Source of the DNA: DATFDN01 sp963830565
GTDB taxonomy: Bacteria; Pseudomonadota; Alphaproteobacteria; Acetobacterales; Acetobacteraceae
Direction of reading: 5' to 3'
Length of the DNA: 64,000 bases
NCBI GenBank assembly: GCA_963830565.1
Contig: CAWHMO010000011.1
Span: 1-64,000 of the forward strand
The notes under the pieces were generated by a model. It ran no database searches, was not told the DNA's origin, and saw nothing but the letters and a program-made list of their open reading frames with translations. Of this stretch, positions 1 through 9,880 are shown in pieces. Position 1 is the first letter of the stretch. Each line of letters begins with the position of its first letter. Both the position numbers and the translations under genes were made by a program.

Positions 1-137
1 CATCCTGCAGCTCCTCGATCACGTTGGGCCAATCCACCGCCTCGTTCAGGCGCTCGCCCGCCGCCAGCCGGCGCAACAGCGCGGCTTGCTGCTCTGCCCA
101 GCTCAGGATGTCGCGCTCGTACAAGCCATCCGGCATG
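1..137 (-). CDS. DUF29 family protein, 3' end outside the window
   Basis: The first 45 residues are visible and the gene runs off the left edge of the window. The start MPDGLYERDILSWAEQQ followed by the ALLRRLAAG and DWPNVIEEL segments matches the N-terminus of DUF29, a small helical family of unknown function common in cyanobacteria and alphaproteobacteria. The ATG at 137 is preceded by a GGGAGG ribosome binding site. That site overlaps the stop region of the upstream TauD-type gene 18 bases away, so the two are probably co-transcribed. No function can be assigned. Confidence 0.6.
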
Positions 138-154
138 AACCCGCCTCGCCTCCC

Positions 155-1034
155 TAGAACGCCGGCTGCGCAGCTCCGCCTTTGATCCGCGGTGCGGTGC
201 ATCACCCGCCGCGCGGTTGCGTCGAACGGATCACGACGGTGCATGGTGCAGCGATTGTCCCAAAGCACGAGATCGCCAACCCGCCAATCGCTGTACCAGG
301 CTCAGCAGTTGCGGGTCGCGTGCTCCCACAGCGCATCCAGCAGCGCCTCCATTCCTGCAATCCCAAGCCGTCCATGTAGGCATTGCGCCGCCGGCCCAGA
401 TAGAGCGCCCCGGTCTCCGGGTGGGTGCAGACGAGCGGGGTGGAGGGTGCCGGGCGAGGTCACCGGATCGTCGGTCGGCGCGACGCCGGGAACGTAGCCC
501 CCGCTGTTGTACGTGCCGTCATGCTTCACGATGCGCCCGTCGATGCGGCGCTTCAGATCCCTCCGGCAGCTCGGCATAGGCGCGATACATGTTGCAAACC
601 CGGTCGCGCCGCCGATTGCGGCATCTCCAGCGCGTACAGGATGCTCGCCTTCGGCGGGTCCGGTAGGTACGACATGTCGGTGTGCCACACCGCTTCCCCG
701 GCGCCGAGGCTGCCGATCGCCACCCCGTTCTCGACCACGTTGGAGACGACGTAGATCTCCGGCTTGCCCTCCACGAACCGGCGGCCGTTCTCCTGCACCG
801 GCGCCCAGTCGAGCGCCCCGAAGCGGCGGCTGAACGCGATCAGGTCGTCATCGGATAGAGGCTGGCCACGGACAGCACGACCAGATGATCGAGCCAGGCA
901 TGGTGGATGGCGGCGAACGCCGAATTGTCCGCCTCGCGAAGGTCGATCCCGCGCAGCTCGGCGCCGAGCGCCGCGCCGCTCGGGAGAACCTCGATCCGGT
1001 CACGGATGGCACTTCTGGCGGCTGCGTGCGACAT
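155..1034 (-). pseudogene. TauD/TfdA-family dioxygenase, multiply frameshifted
   Basis: This gene would encode an Fe(II)/2-oxoglutarate-dependent dioxygenase of about 290 residues. The start MSHAAARSAIRDRIEV at 1034 follows an AAGGGAG ribosome binding site. The iron-binding HTD appears in WHTDMSYLPDPPK, and the C-terminal segment with the second His (GDLVLWDNRCTMHRRDPFDA, then RRVMHRT) can be read near 190-280 only by changing frame. At least five single-base shifts are needed (near 873, 600, 580, 400 and 190). The total length and the closing IKGGAAQPAF-stop remain those of an intact family member, which argues for sequencing error rather than long decay. It faces away from the asparagine synthase gene. 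The substrate is unknown. Confidence 0.75.
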
Positions 1035-1166
1035 GACGCGCTCCCTTGTCGACCTGATGGCGAAGATGCCCCGGCGAGGCGGCCCACGCAACGCGGCGCC
1101 CGAGCAGAGTTCGCTTGCCTGTTCACGCGCGAGCCGATTAATGACAATTGGCAATGGGAGCGGCGC

Positions 1167-3084
1167 ATGTCGGTCTGGGGGGCATCTTCAACCCTGACGC
1201 CGCGCGAGAGGTGGATGACAGCCTGCTGCGTCGCATGACCCTCGCGCTGGCCCATCGCGGACCTGACGGTGACGGCTTCCACGTCGAGCCGGGTGTCGGC
1301 CTTGGCCACCGCCGCCTCGCCATCATCGACCCGCGCGCCGGCCAGCAGCCGATGGTCAACGAGGACGGCTCGGTGGTCCTGGTATTCAATGGCATGGTCT
1401 ATAATTTCCAGGACCTGATGCCCGAGCTTCGGGCGCCGGCCTACGTGTTCCGCACGCGCTGCGACACCGAGACGATCATCCACGCCTGGGAGGCATGGGG
1501 ACCGGATTGCCTGGAGCGGCTGGACGGGATGTTCGCCTTCGCGCTGTGGGACCGCCGCGCCAGACGCTGTTCCTGGCGCGCGACCGGCTGGGCAAGAAGC
1601 CGCTCTATCACGCGACCCTGCCCGACGGCCGATTCGTGTTCGCCTCCGAGATGGCGGCATCGCGCCAGATCGACGGCTTGTCGCGCACGCTCAGCGCCAG
1701 CGCGATCGAGGACTTCCTCGCCTACGGCTACATCCCCGACCCGGCGATCATCAACACCGGCGTCCAACGGCTGGCCGCCGCGCATTGCCTTATCCTGCGC
1801 CGGGGCGAAGGATCGCTCCGCGCCGCTACTGGCGTCCCGCCACCGCGCCGCGCGCCATCAGGGAAGTCGAGGCGGTGGCCGAACTCTCCGAGCGCCTGCG
1901 CGCGGCCACGGCCGCGCGGCTCGTCTCCACGTGCCCCTCGGCGCCTTCCTGTCCGGCGGCGTCGATTCCGGCGGCGTGGTCGCCGTCGCTGCCGCGTTGC
2001 GCGCCGCGCCGCTCGATACGTTCACCATCGGCTTCGAGGGCGCCGAGGATGAGACGCGGTATGCCGAGATGGTTGCGCGCCGCTACGGCACGCGCCAGCA
2101 CAATGATCGCGCCGCCAGAGATCGACATGATCGGTGCGGCGCACTTGCAAGGCCGCATCTTCGGCGAGCCGTTTGGCGACCAGTCCTCGGTACCGACCCA
2201 TATCGTCTGCGGGCTGGCGCGGCGCCATGCGACGGTCGCCATTTCCGGCGATGGCGGCGACGAGGTGTTCGCCGGCTACCGCCGCTACCGCTTCCACAAG
2301 CTCGCCCAATCGGCGCGCGCGCTGTTGCCCACGCCGGTGCGGCGCCGCGTCCTGGTAGAATTGGCGCGGCTCTATCCGAAGTCGACCGCGCGCCGCGCTG
2401 GCTGCGCGCCAAGGCGACGCTCACCGAGCTAAGTCTCGACAGCGCGCTCGGCTACTTTCGGACCGTGGCGCGCGTGCAGGACGAACGCCGACGCGCGCGA
2501 CCGTCCCCGCGCTTGCTCGGCGAGCTGGACGGCCACGACCCGGCCGCCCGCCTCGCCGCCCTGATGGCGGAGAGCGGCACCGAGGATCACTCGCGCAGGC
2601 GCAGTACGCCGACCTGCAGACCTGGCTCTCCGGCGGCATCCTGGTGAAGGTCGATCGCGCCAGCATGGCCAACTCGCTCGAGGTCCGCGCGCCGTTGCTC
2701 GACCACCGCCTGGTCGAATGGGGCCTGTCGCTGCCTTCGGCACTGAAGCTTCGCGGCGGGTCCGGCAAGCATGTCCTGAAGCGCGCGCTGCGGCCGCTGC
2801 TGCCAGCCGAGGCGCTCGACCGCCCCAAGCAGGGCTTCGCCACCTCGCTCGCCTCGCTGTTCCGGCGGGAGACGGCGCGGGTGCGCGCCCACGTCCTGTC
2901 GGACACGATGCGCGACAGCGGCTTGTTCGACCAGAACGCGCTTGGCCGTCTGCTTGACGAACACCAATCGGGTCGCCTCGATCACAGCATGCCCATCTGG
3001 CTGCTGCTGGTCTTCGATGGCTTCCTCGCAACCGAACTGGCCGGCTCCCCGGCTACCCAGGCGCAGGAGATGATGGCCGCATGA
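1167..3084 (+). pseudogene. asnB: asparagine synthase (glutamine-hydrolysing), multiply frameshifted
   Basis: An AsnB-type amidotransferase of about 638 residues is spread over all three forward frames. The N-terminal class II glutaminase domain is visible as GLGGIFNP, RRLAIIDP and DGMFAFALWD. The ATP-pyrophosphatase loop is SGGVDSGG, followed by SGDGGDEVFAGYRRYR and the C-terminal KVDRASMANSLEVRAPLLDH. The expected MCG start, whose Cys2 is the glutaminase nucleophile, is lost because one base is missing right after the ATG at 1167. Further shifts occur near 1560, 1810, 1925, 2105, 2385 and 2590. A GGGAG site lies upstream. The ATGA overlap with the following glycosyltransferase suggests a polysaccharide or lipopolysaccharide operon in which this enzyme amidates a precursor, although that role is inferred. 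Confidence 0.8.
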
Positions 3085-4464
3085 CCCCCGTGATCCAGTT
3101 GGATGCGCCCGAAGCCAGATCGGCTATGAACCGGCCGATGCGTCTGCTGTTCGTGAGCTACTGGTTCCCGCCGACCAACGCCATCGGCGCCGTCCGCGCG
3201 GGCAAGTTCGCCAAGTACATGAGGGAGTCGGCGACGAGGTCCGCGTCATCGCCGGCCCGCCCGGCGCGCCGCTGACCCTGCCGCTCGAAGTGCCGGAGGC
3301 GACGGTGAGCCGTCCCGAGATGCCGCCGGATGCGGCGCCCCGTCCGCTGATCGCCTCTGCCGGTGCGAGGGGGCGGAAAGCGTCGGGCGTGCTCGGAATC
3401 GGCCGGGAGCGCACGATCGAGGCGCTGCGGCCCCATTGGTACGCGGCGAGACACATCCCCGACAAGCAGACCGGCTGGCTTGCACCGGCGGTCGAACTCG
3501 GACGTGAGCTTGTGCGCGACTGGCGGCCCGATCTGATCGTGGCAAGCGCGCCTCCTTACTCTGGCCTGATCGCCGCCGCCCGGCTCGGTGCCAAGACCGG
3601 CATTCCGTGGGTGGCTGAACTTCGCGATCCGTGGTCGGGCAACGCCTACAACGATCGACCCGCATGGCGCGACCGGCTGGACCGGATCATGGAGCAGCGC
3701 ACGCTGCGCGGTGCCGCGGCGCTGGTCGCCGTATCCCCGGTGGTCGCGCGCGACTTGGGGGCGGTGTATCGCCAGCCGATCATCACGGTCCTGAACGGGT
3801 ACGCTCCCGAGGATTTGCCACCGCCGCACCCGCCGGCGCCGCACGACACGCTCAGCATCGTCTACACCGGCACCATCTACGAGGGACATCGCGACCCCTC
3901 GCCGCTGTTCGCCGCGATCGCCCGCCTGCCCGAGGCCGCGCGTCGGCGGGTGCGGGTCGCGTTCTATGGGCCCTCGGAGCAGCAGGTCCATGGACTGGCT
4001 GCGCGCCACGGCGTGCGCGATCAGGTCGCGGTGATGCCGAGCTGACCTACCGGGAATTGCTCGCGCGGCAGTCGGAGGCGGACATCCTGTTATTGCTGCA
4101 GCGAGATCACTCGAGCGACGAAGGCAACGTTCCCGCCAAGGTCTTCGAGTATCTCGGCGCGTTGCGGCCGATCCTGCTGCTCGGCTACGAGAAGGGCGTG
4201 CTCGCGGGGATGATCCGCGAGCGTGACGCCGGGCTGATTTCCAACGACCCCGCCATCATCGCCGCACAACTCGAAGCCTGGATCGCCCAGCTTCCGGCAG
4301 GCGGCGTACCCGCCCTGCCCGAGACGGCGCGCGCCGGACTGAGCCGGGCCGAGCAGTTCGCAGTGTACCAAGCGTTCCTGCGCGCCCATGCGCTCGCCCT
4401 GTACGGGCTGAGAGCCGCGAGCGAGGCCCCCTGCGAACCCCCGGTTCCGTTCACCTCGTCGTGA
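3081..4464 (+). pseudogene. glycosyltransferase, GT4-like, two frameshifts
   Basis: The protein would be about 460 residues with a GT-B fold. The N-terminal Rossmann start is RLLFVSYWFPPTNAIG, with VRAGKFAKY after it. The middle carries PDLIVASAPPYSG, WVAELRDPWSGN and AALVAVSPVVARDL. The C-terminal donor-binding half carries SIVYTGTIYEGHRDPSPLF and VPAKVFEYLGALRPIL. Frame changes are needed near 3230 and 4040. The start at 3081 overlaps the stop of the asparagine synthase gene; an internal ATG at 3126 is an alternative. The pair probably acts in surface polysaccharide synthesis. The sugar donor and acceptor cannot be told from the sequence. Confidence 0.72.
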
Positions 4465-4524
4465 CTTGCCAGGGCATCCCCATGCAGGTGGGGTGGCCGG
4501 GTCAAACCATCGAAGAGGCGGATC

Positions 4525-4899
4525 ATGCGTGGATTCATCGTGGCTGCTCTGCTTTCACTGGCAACGACCGCCGCGTTCGCGGATGCGAGCGTTGCCGGGC
4601 ATTGGAAGGCCAATGCGGGAGGTAATGTCACGATCGACATGCAAGTCATGCCCGATGGCAAGTGGAACAGCGAGACACGGCAAGGCAACGAGATGGTCCG
4701 CCGGATGACGGGCACCTACACGCAGAGGCCGCCATCGGGCAACGGCACCGGCGAGATGGTCTTCACTCCCACGAGCGCGTCGGCCAGCAAGAAGCGAGTA
4801 GCGACGGAGAGGGACAGCTACACGATTTCTCAAGACGGGCAGGAACTGCGACTGACCTCCGGAGGCGACACGATGGTGTTCCAGAAGCAGGCACCCTAG
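4525..4899 (+). CDS. small secreted protein of unknown function
   Basis: The product has 124 residues. A typical signal peptide is visible: MRGF, then a hydrophobic stretch IVAALLSLATTAA, then cleavage after AFA. The mature part is short, polar and without cysteine, and contains SVAGHWKANAGG and GTYTQRPPSGNGTGEM, which suggests a small beta-rich periplasmic domain. An AGAGG site sits about 9 bases before the ATG. I do not recognise the family. It lies alone, 60 bases after the broken glycosyltransferase and in the same direction. Confidence 0.6.
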   Translation: MRGFIVAALLSLATTAAFADASVAGHWKANAGGNVTIDMQVMPDGKWNSETRQGNEMVRRMTGTYTQRPPSGNGTGEMVFTPTSASASKKRVATERDSYTISQDGQELRLTSGGDTMVFQKQAP

Positions 4900-5034
4900 C
4901 CCGCTGCTGTCCACTTTGCGATCCGGGTAGCGGCGCGGTCGCCACGATCGGCGAACCCCACAGCCGCCGCCGAGCAGAGCGAGTGAGGCGTACTACATGA
5001 CGGGTGTCGTCCTACCCGTCGTTGCCAGGGAGCC

Positions 5035-5212
5035 GGGCTGACGGAGCGGCGGCGGGACCAAATCGGGCAAAGCCTCGGCCCCGCGGAGCATGCCGCTAGT
5101 GCGCTGCTTCACCAGCAGCGCCCGCGTCCGGTGCTGGGTCAGCACCGCCTGCTGCTCGGGGGTCTTGACCGGCACGTCGCGCATGGCCGGACGGGTCGCG
5201 GCCTCGCGGATT
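5035..5212 (-). mobile_element. IS110-family transposase remnant
   Basis: Reading leftward from 5212 gives IREAATRPAMRDVPVKTPEQ, then QAVLTQHRTRALLVKQRT. This is the conserved stretch of IS110-family transposases that follows the acidic N-terminal motif (family form: EAxTRPxMRFVPVKxxEQQAVLxxHRTRxLLxxQRT). The similarity fades after the QRT motif and the rest of the transposase is absent. The fragment begins at the stop codon of the neighbouring phosphatase gene, so an insertion or deletion ended exactly there. It differs from the intact IS110 copy at 13.97-14.92 kb. Confidence 0.65.
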
Positions 5213-5882
5213 ACTCATGGGCCAGCACCCAGTCATTGACGAAGCTCGCCAAGCCATGCGCGCGGAAGGCCTGACGCAGCGCCACTTCGTCATAATCTTC
5301 GCGCACCCAATCCAGGAAGGGCTTTCGTCCTTCCCCTTCGCGGGCATAGAGCAGGAAAAAGGCATCCAGCACGCCCGTGCGCGAGCGGCGCATATGGCCG
5401 AAGCGCGGCGAGAGCTGGCGCAGCGCCGCGGCCGCCGTGCCGCCCTCGAACAGCACCCACAGTCCGGCGGCGAGGCCGGCGCGGTCGGCGCCCGACTTGC
5501 AGTGGATCAGCGCCGGCTCGCGCATCGTGCGATAGACCTCATGCAGTCGCAGAATGCGATCGAGTTGCGGCGCGCCGCGGCTTTCCATCGCCATGTCGAT
5601 GAAGTCGAGCCCGAGCCGGGCCGCCATGTTGCGCGACAGCGCATCCGACCCGTTGCGCGCTTGCCCGCGCAGGTTGATGAGCGTCTTGAACCCGTATCGG
5701 CGAGTCAGCGCCGACAGGCGCCCCGGTGTCGGGTGGTTCATGCGATACAGCCGGCCGGGTGCCACCACGGCGAAGTTCGAGTAGAGCAGCCGAAACACCG
5801 CATGATCGACAAACAGCGCGTCGACCCAAGCCAAGGCGCGGCCCCGGGGGGTGGCGATGTCTCCTCGAAAGATGGTGTCCAT
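5211..5882 (-). CDS. dual-specificity / tyrosine phosphatase-like protein
   Basis: The 223-residue protein contains the cysteine phosphatase signature HCKSGADRAG, with the nucleophile at Cys128 and the phosphate-binding Arg at 134. The upstream segment YGFKTLINLRGQ matches the beta-strand region of bacterial dual-specificity phosphatases of the DUF442/DSPc type, and the conserved lead-in FRLLYSNFAVVAPGRLYR is that of a subgroup found in alphaproteobacteria. No signal peptide or membrane segment is seen, so it is probably cytoplasmic. The stop codon at 5211-5213 is followed directly by an IS110 scar. The physiological substrate is unknown. Confidence 0.8.
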   Translation of the reverse strand: MDTIFRGDIATPRGRALAWVDALFVDHAVFRLLYSNFAVVAPGRLYRMNHPTPGRLSALTRRYGFKTLINLRGQARNGSDALSRNMAARLGLDFIDMAMESRGAPQLDRILRLHEVYRTMREPALIHCKSGADRAGLAAGLWVLFEGGTAAAALRQLSPRFGHMRRSRTGVLDAFFLLYAREGEGRKPFLDWVREDYDEVALRQAFRAHGLASFVNDWVLAHE

Positions 5883-5963
5883 AGGGGTGCGAGGGATCCT
5901 TTGCGCGAGCGTACGCTTTGAGCATCGGCGGGCGGCGCTGACAACCTTCCCTGATACTCTCCC

Positions 5964-6602
5964 TCAGCCGGATACCGGCCAGCCGGATACCGGCACCAGC
6001 GCGGCGACGTCGTCCCGCCCCTCCGCCGAGAGTCCCGCGATGACGCCGGCGCGGTCCGCTGGCGGCCGGTTCTGGCTCATCTTCCGCTTGCCCTCCAGCC
6101 GCGTGATCGGAATTTCGAACCCGACGATGCCGCGCAGCATGCCGGCGATGAAGTCGGCCGGCGCGTCGACGACCGCCCAGGGCTTGGCCCGTGGTGATTT
6201 GTGACGCTCGGTCAGTCGCGTGACGATTTCCAGCAATCGCGCGGGATCATCGAAGAAGCGGAGCGGGCCATAGGCGTGGACCGCGACGTAGTTCCAGGTC
6301 GGCACGACCTTTCCGGTTTCGCGCTTCGTCGCGTACCAGTTCGGGGTGATGTAGGCGTCCGGCCCGTGGAAGATCGCCAGTGCTTCCGGTTCGGCCTGGC
6401 TGCGGGTCGCCTGCGGATTTGGGCGCGCGAGATGGCCGATCAGCGTGCCATAGGGCGCTGGATCGGCGTCGAGCATCAGCGGCACATGGCTTGCCACGAG
6501 GCCCTGATCCGTGAGGGTGACGAGCGTAGCCAGACCGGTATCGCGGATGACGGCGTGCAGCACGTCGAGCCGGTCTTCCCGGAAGGCTGGAGGCAGGTAC
6601 AC
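5964..6602 (-). CDS. PaiB-like FMN-binding negative transcriptional regulator
   Basis: The 212-residue protein matches the PaiB family, which has a flavin-reductase-like split barrel. Diagnostic stretches are MYLPPAFRE, SHVPLMLD, GHLARPNPQ, IFHGPDAYITPNWYATK and VVPTWNYVAVHAYG, and near the C-terminus IPITRLEGKRKMSQNRP. The start is a GTG at 6602 with an AGAGGAGAGAGG site just before it. The gene lies 13 bases after the stop of the hydrolase gene and is probably its operon partner. In Bacillus, PaiB was described as a repressor of sporulation and protease genes; here the role is unknown. The last eight codons contain a 15-bp tandem duplication. Confidence 0.88.
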   Translation of the reverse strand: MYLPPAFREDRLDVLHAVIRDTGLATLVTLTDQGLVASHVPLMLDADPAPYGTLIGHLARPNPQATRSQAEPEALAIFHGPDAYITPNWYATKRETGKVVPTWNYVAVHAYGPLRFFDDPARLLEIVTRLTERHKSPRAKPWAVVDAPADFIAGMLRGIVGFEIPITRLEGKRKMSQNRPPADRAGVIAGLSAEGRDDVAALVPVSGWPVSG

Positions 6603-6615
6603 GGTCCTCTCTCCT

Positions 6616-7404
6616 CTATGTCAGCACGTCGCGCAGCACGGCGTTGAATGAAGCCGCGGCTTCATAGGCGACCCAGTGGCCGGCGCCTTCGATCGCGCGA
6701 AACCGCAGATTGGGCTGCAACGCGCGCATGGCTCGTTCGCGGGCGCCGATGTCGGGCAGCGAGGGCGCATCCAGGGCGCCCCAGATCCCGTTCACCTGGC
6801 AGCGCAGCCCGCGCAGCGCATCGCGCAGCCAGGTGCCGCGCGAGATCAGCGGGCTCTTGAGGCGCGAGTGGCGCGTGTTCCAGTCCTGGATCAGCAGCGC
6901 GAGGTCGTCGATTTTGGCCGGGTCGGCAAACATCAGCGTCGTGAGATTGACACGATGCGCGGCGATGCGTGCCTGCCCCTCCAGGTGCCGTACTTTCACC
7001 AGTTGGGTCTGCCCACGCTGGAGCCCGAGCCCGCCCGATCCCACGATGGTGAGCGAGCGCACCCGTCCCCGGTCTCGCGCCGCGAGCACCCCGGCCATCA
7101 CGCCCCCATAGGAGAAGCCCGCCAGGTCATAGAAGCTGTCCGGCCCGATCACCTCGTCCAATCCGCGCGCGAGGATCGCGGCCATCGCCGGCGGGTCCTC
7201 GGCATCGGGCGGCATGTCCGAGCAGCCCAGCCCCGGCAGGTCGGCGCAGACCACGAGGCGATGGTCCGCGAATGCCTCGATGTTGCGCACCCAGTGCCGC
7301 CACGACCCGGTGCCGCCGTGGAGCAGCACCAGCGGCAGCCCGTCGCCCCAGGCGTGCCACACCATACGCCCGACGCCGCACGGAGTTTCGTGCCGCACGG
7401 CCAT
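6616..7404 (-). CDS. alpha/beta-fold hydrolase
   Basis: The 262-residue protein has a classic alpha/beta hydrolase layout. The oxyanion region is LVLLHGGTGSWRHW, the nucleophile elbow is GFSYGG with Ser98, the acid is probably the Asp in WGALDAPSLP, and the catalytic His is in GAGHWVAYE. No signal peptide is seen. Homologues of this shape hydrolyse esters or C-C bonds in aromatic and terpene breakdown, but the substrate cannot be named. The ATG at 7404 lacks a strong ribosome binding site, and the reading frame stays open upstream without another ATG. The gene precedes the PaiB-like gene. Confidence 0.8.
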   Translation of the reverse strand: MAVRHETPCGVGRMVWHAWGDGLPLVLLHGGTGSWRHWVRNIEAFADHRLVVCADLPGLGCSDMPPDAEDPPAMAAILARGLDEVIGPDSFYDLAGFSYGGVMAGVLAARDRGRVRSLTIVGSGGLGLQRGQTQLVKVRHLEGQARIAAHRVNLTTLMFADPAKIDDLALLIQDWNTRHSRLKSPLISRGTWLRDALRGLRCQVNGIWGALDAPSLPDIGARERAMRALQPNLRFRAIEGAGHWVAYEAAASFNAVLRDVLT

Positions 7405-7576
7405 GCCTTGCAGCCGGTCTAGGATGGCCTGCGGGTCGAGAATGCTCCCGTCTCCTGCTGCGCGCGTCGCGGTTGCCCGGAGCCACCGGGCCGGTGAATG
7501 GCGGCATCAAGGCTAGAGAAGACGCAGGGCTTGCACAAACGCGGTGTGATCATGTGTGGGACGCCGCCACATCGTA

Positions 7577-8515
7577 TCAAACGACCGCGGTCAGCGGCTC
7601 GCGTCCCGCGAAATGCGCCTCCAGGTTCCCGAGAACCAGATCGGCCATCGCCTGCCTTGTCTCCACTGTGGCGCTGGCCTGGTGCGGCTCGAGCACGACG
7701 TTGTCCATCTCCCAGAGCGCCCGCGGCACTTCCGGCTCCTGGGCGAACACATCCAGCCCAGCGCCCCCGAGCCGGCCTTCGCGAAGGGCGGCGACGAGGG
7801 CGGGCTCATCCACCAGGCTGCCACGGGAGACGTTCACCAGAATGCCGGCGGGACCGAGCGCATCGAACACGGCCGCGTTGACGATGCCGCGCGACGCCGG
7901 CCCGGCAGTGGCGGCGATCACCAGGAAATCGGCGTTCCGGGCGAGGTCCTCGAGCGCCGGATGGTGGCGGTAGGCGACATCCTCGGCCGCGCGGAGGTCG
8001 GTATAGGCGATCGTCATGCCAAACCCCTCGGCCCGCCGGGCAACAGCGCGGCCGATCCGGCCGAGGCCAAGGATGCCAAGCCGCTTGCCGCTGACCTTGG
8101 TGGCCAGCTTCGGCCCGCCGGACGGCCACCGGCCTTCGCGCACGAGGCGGTCGCCGACGACGATCCGCCGCGCCACCGCGAGCAGCAGCGCCAGCGCCAT
8201 GTCGGCCACGTCGTCGGTGAGCACGTCCGGCGTGGTCGTCACCCAGATCGAGCGCCCCCGCGCCCGCTCCAGATCGACCGCGTCGGTGCCGATGCCGTTG
8301 ATCGCGATGATCTCCAGCGCGGGCAGCGCATCGACCACCGCGTTGCTCGCCCCCAACCTGCCGCCGGTTACGATGGCGCGCACGCGCGGGCCGATTTCGG
8401 CGAGCAGGGCGGGGGGATCGCTCGCCTGGAATAGCCGATGCACAAGATAGGTCGCGTCCAGCCGGGCCTCCGCATCGCGCGTCAACGGCTCGATCATGAG
8501 GATGTCGGGTTTCAT
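7577..8515 (-). CDS. D-2-hydroxyacid dehydrogenase (NAD(P)-dependent)
   Basis: The 312-residue enzyme reduces 2-oxo acids to D-2-hydroxyacids, or the reverse. The Rossmann motif is GILGLGRIGRAVARR. The catalytic triad is seen as Arg in VNVSRGSLVDE, Glu in GLDVFAQEPEVP and His in VLEPHQASAT. It resembles the glyoxylate/hydroxypyruvate reductase branch. The ATG at 8515 has an AGGAGG site 5 bases upstream, which fixes the start; the frame stays open far beyond it but that extension lies on the other side of the MFS gene and is not coding. It faces the MFS permease across 120 bases, a usual arrangement for uptake and oxidation of a sugar acid. Confidence 0.9.
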   Translation of the reverse strand: MKPDILMIEPLTRDAEARLDATYLVHRLFQASDPPALLAEIGPRVRAIVTGGRLGASNAVVDALPALEIIAINGIGTDAVDLERARGRSIWVTTTPDVLTDDVADMALALLLAVARRIVVGDRLVREGRWPSGGPKLATKVSGKRLGILGLGRIGRAVARRAEGFGMTIAYTDLRAAEDVAYRHHPALEDLARNADFLVIAATAGPASRGIVNAAVFDALGPAGILVNVSRGSLVDEPALVAALREGRLGGAGLDVFAQEPEVPRALWEMDNVVLEPHQASATVETRQAMADLVLGNLEAHFAGREPLTAVV

Positions 8516-8635
8516 GCGTCCTCCTGCGGGTTCGCGTTTGGGATCGGACTTCGCAAGGTTGCGTTTGGCACCCCAGCCTGCGCCAATGTCGGTTAACGCG
8601 GGAGAGCGGGCGGGGTCAAAAGGAGGAACGTCCTG

Positions 8636-9880
8636 ATGCCTTCCGAGCGCAAATACGGGAGCCGCTGGGCGCGACTGGTGCCGGTGGCGTTCATCACTTA
8701 CAGCCTCGCCTACGTGGATCGAGCCAATTACAGCATCGGCTCGGCGGCGGGCCTGGCCAAGGATCTCGGCATCACGGGAAACGCCGACGCGCTGTTGGGT
8801 GCGCTGTTTTTCCTTGGCTATTTCATGTTCCAGATCCCAGGCGCCTGGTACGCCGAGCAGCGCAGCGCCAAACGGCTGATCTTCTGGAGTCTGCTGCTCT
8901 GGGGCGTGCTGGCCTCGCTGATCGGCGTGATCACCGACATCCATCTCCTCTACCTGGACCGATTCCTGCTGGGCGTGGCGGAGAGCGTGGTGCTGCCGGG
9001 GATGCTGATCTTCCTGAGCCACTGGTTCAGCAAGGCGGAGCGGTCGAGGGCCAACGCCTTCCTGATCCTCGGCAACCCGGTGACGGTGCTCTGGATGTCG
9101 ATCGTCTCCGGCTACCTGGTGCACGCCATCGGCTGGCGCGGCATGTTCATCGCCGAAGGCGCGCCGGCGATCATCTGGGGCTTCATCTGGCTCTATCTGG
9201 CCCAGGACAATCCGGCGCAAGCGCGCTGGCTGGCGCCGGAGGAGCGGGCGGCCCTCGAGGCCAGGCTTGAGCAGGAGCAGCGCGCGCTGCGTCCGGTCCG
9301 CAACTATGGCGAGGCGTTCCGCTCGCCCGTTGTGATCATCCTGTCCCTGCAATATCTCTGCTGGAGCGTCGGCGTCTATGGGTTCGTCATCTGGCTGCCC
9401 TCGATGCTCAAATCCGGCAGCACGATCGGCATCGTCGAGGTGGGGTGGCTGTCGGCGGCCCCGTACTTGCTCGCCACGTTGCTGATGATCGCCGCCTCGC
9501 AGCTCTCGGATCGGGCCGGGCGGCGCCGGCCGTTCGTCTGGCCGTTCCTGGTCGTGGGCGCGCTCGCTTTCGTGGGCTCCTACCTGCTCGGGCAATCGAG
9601 CTTCTGGCCGGGCTACGTGCTGCTGGTGATCGCGGGGGGCGCGATGTACGCGCCCTACGGGCCATTCTTCGCCTGGATCGCGGAGGCCTTGCCGCGCAAC
9701 GTCGCCGGCGGCGCGATCGCGCTGATCAACAGTTGCGGCGCGCTCGGATCGTTCGTCGGCTCCTACGCGGTCGGCTGGCTGAACGCGGCGACCGGCAACC
9801 CGGACCTGTCGTTCCTCGCGATGGCGGCGGCGCTGCTGCTGAGCGGCGTGCTGACGCTCGCCGTGCCCGAGAGGGCGTGA
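8636..9880 (+). CDS. MFS transporter, anion:cation symporter (ACS) type
   Basis: The 414-residue integral membrane protein has about twelve hydrophobic segments. The ACS signature is visible: AYVDRANYSIG in helix 1, ALFFLGYFMFQIPGAWYAEQ in helix 2, and RFLLGVAESVVLPGMLIFLSHWF in helix 4-5. Members import organic anions such as tartrate, galactonate, glucarate or phthalate with protons. An AAAGGAGG site precedes the ATG. It is transcribed divergently from the 2-hydroxyacid dehydrogenase gene, which suggests import of a hydroxyacid or sugar acid. Confidence 0.9.
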   Translation: MPSERKYGSRWARLVPVAFITYSLAYVDRANYSIGSAAGLAKDLGITGNADALLGALFFLGYFMFQIPGAWYAEQRSAKRLIFWSLLLWGVLASLIGVITDIHLLYLDRFLLGVAESVVLPGMLIFLSHWFSKAERSRANAFLILGNPVTVLWMSIVSGYLVHAIGWRGMFIAEGAPAIIWGFIWLYLAQDNPAQARWLAPEERAALEARLEQEQRALRPVRNYGEAFRSPVVIILSLQYLCWSVGVYGFVIWLPSMLKSGSTIGIVEVGWLSAAPYLLATLLMIAASQLSDRAGRRRPFVWPFLVVGALAFVGSYLLGQSSFWPGYVLLVIAGGAMYAPYGPFFAWIAEALPRNVAGGAIALINSCGALGSFVGSYAVGWLNAATGNPDLSFLAMAAALLLSGVLTLAVPERA

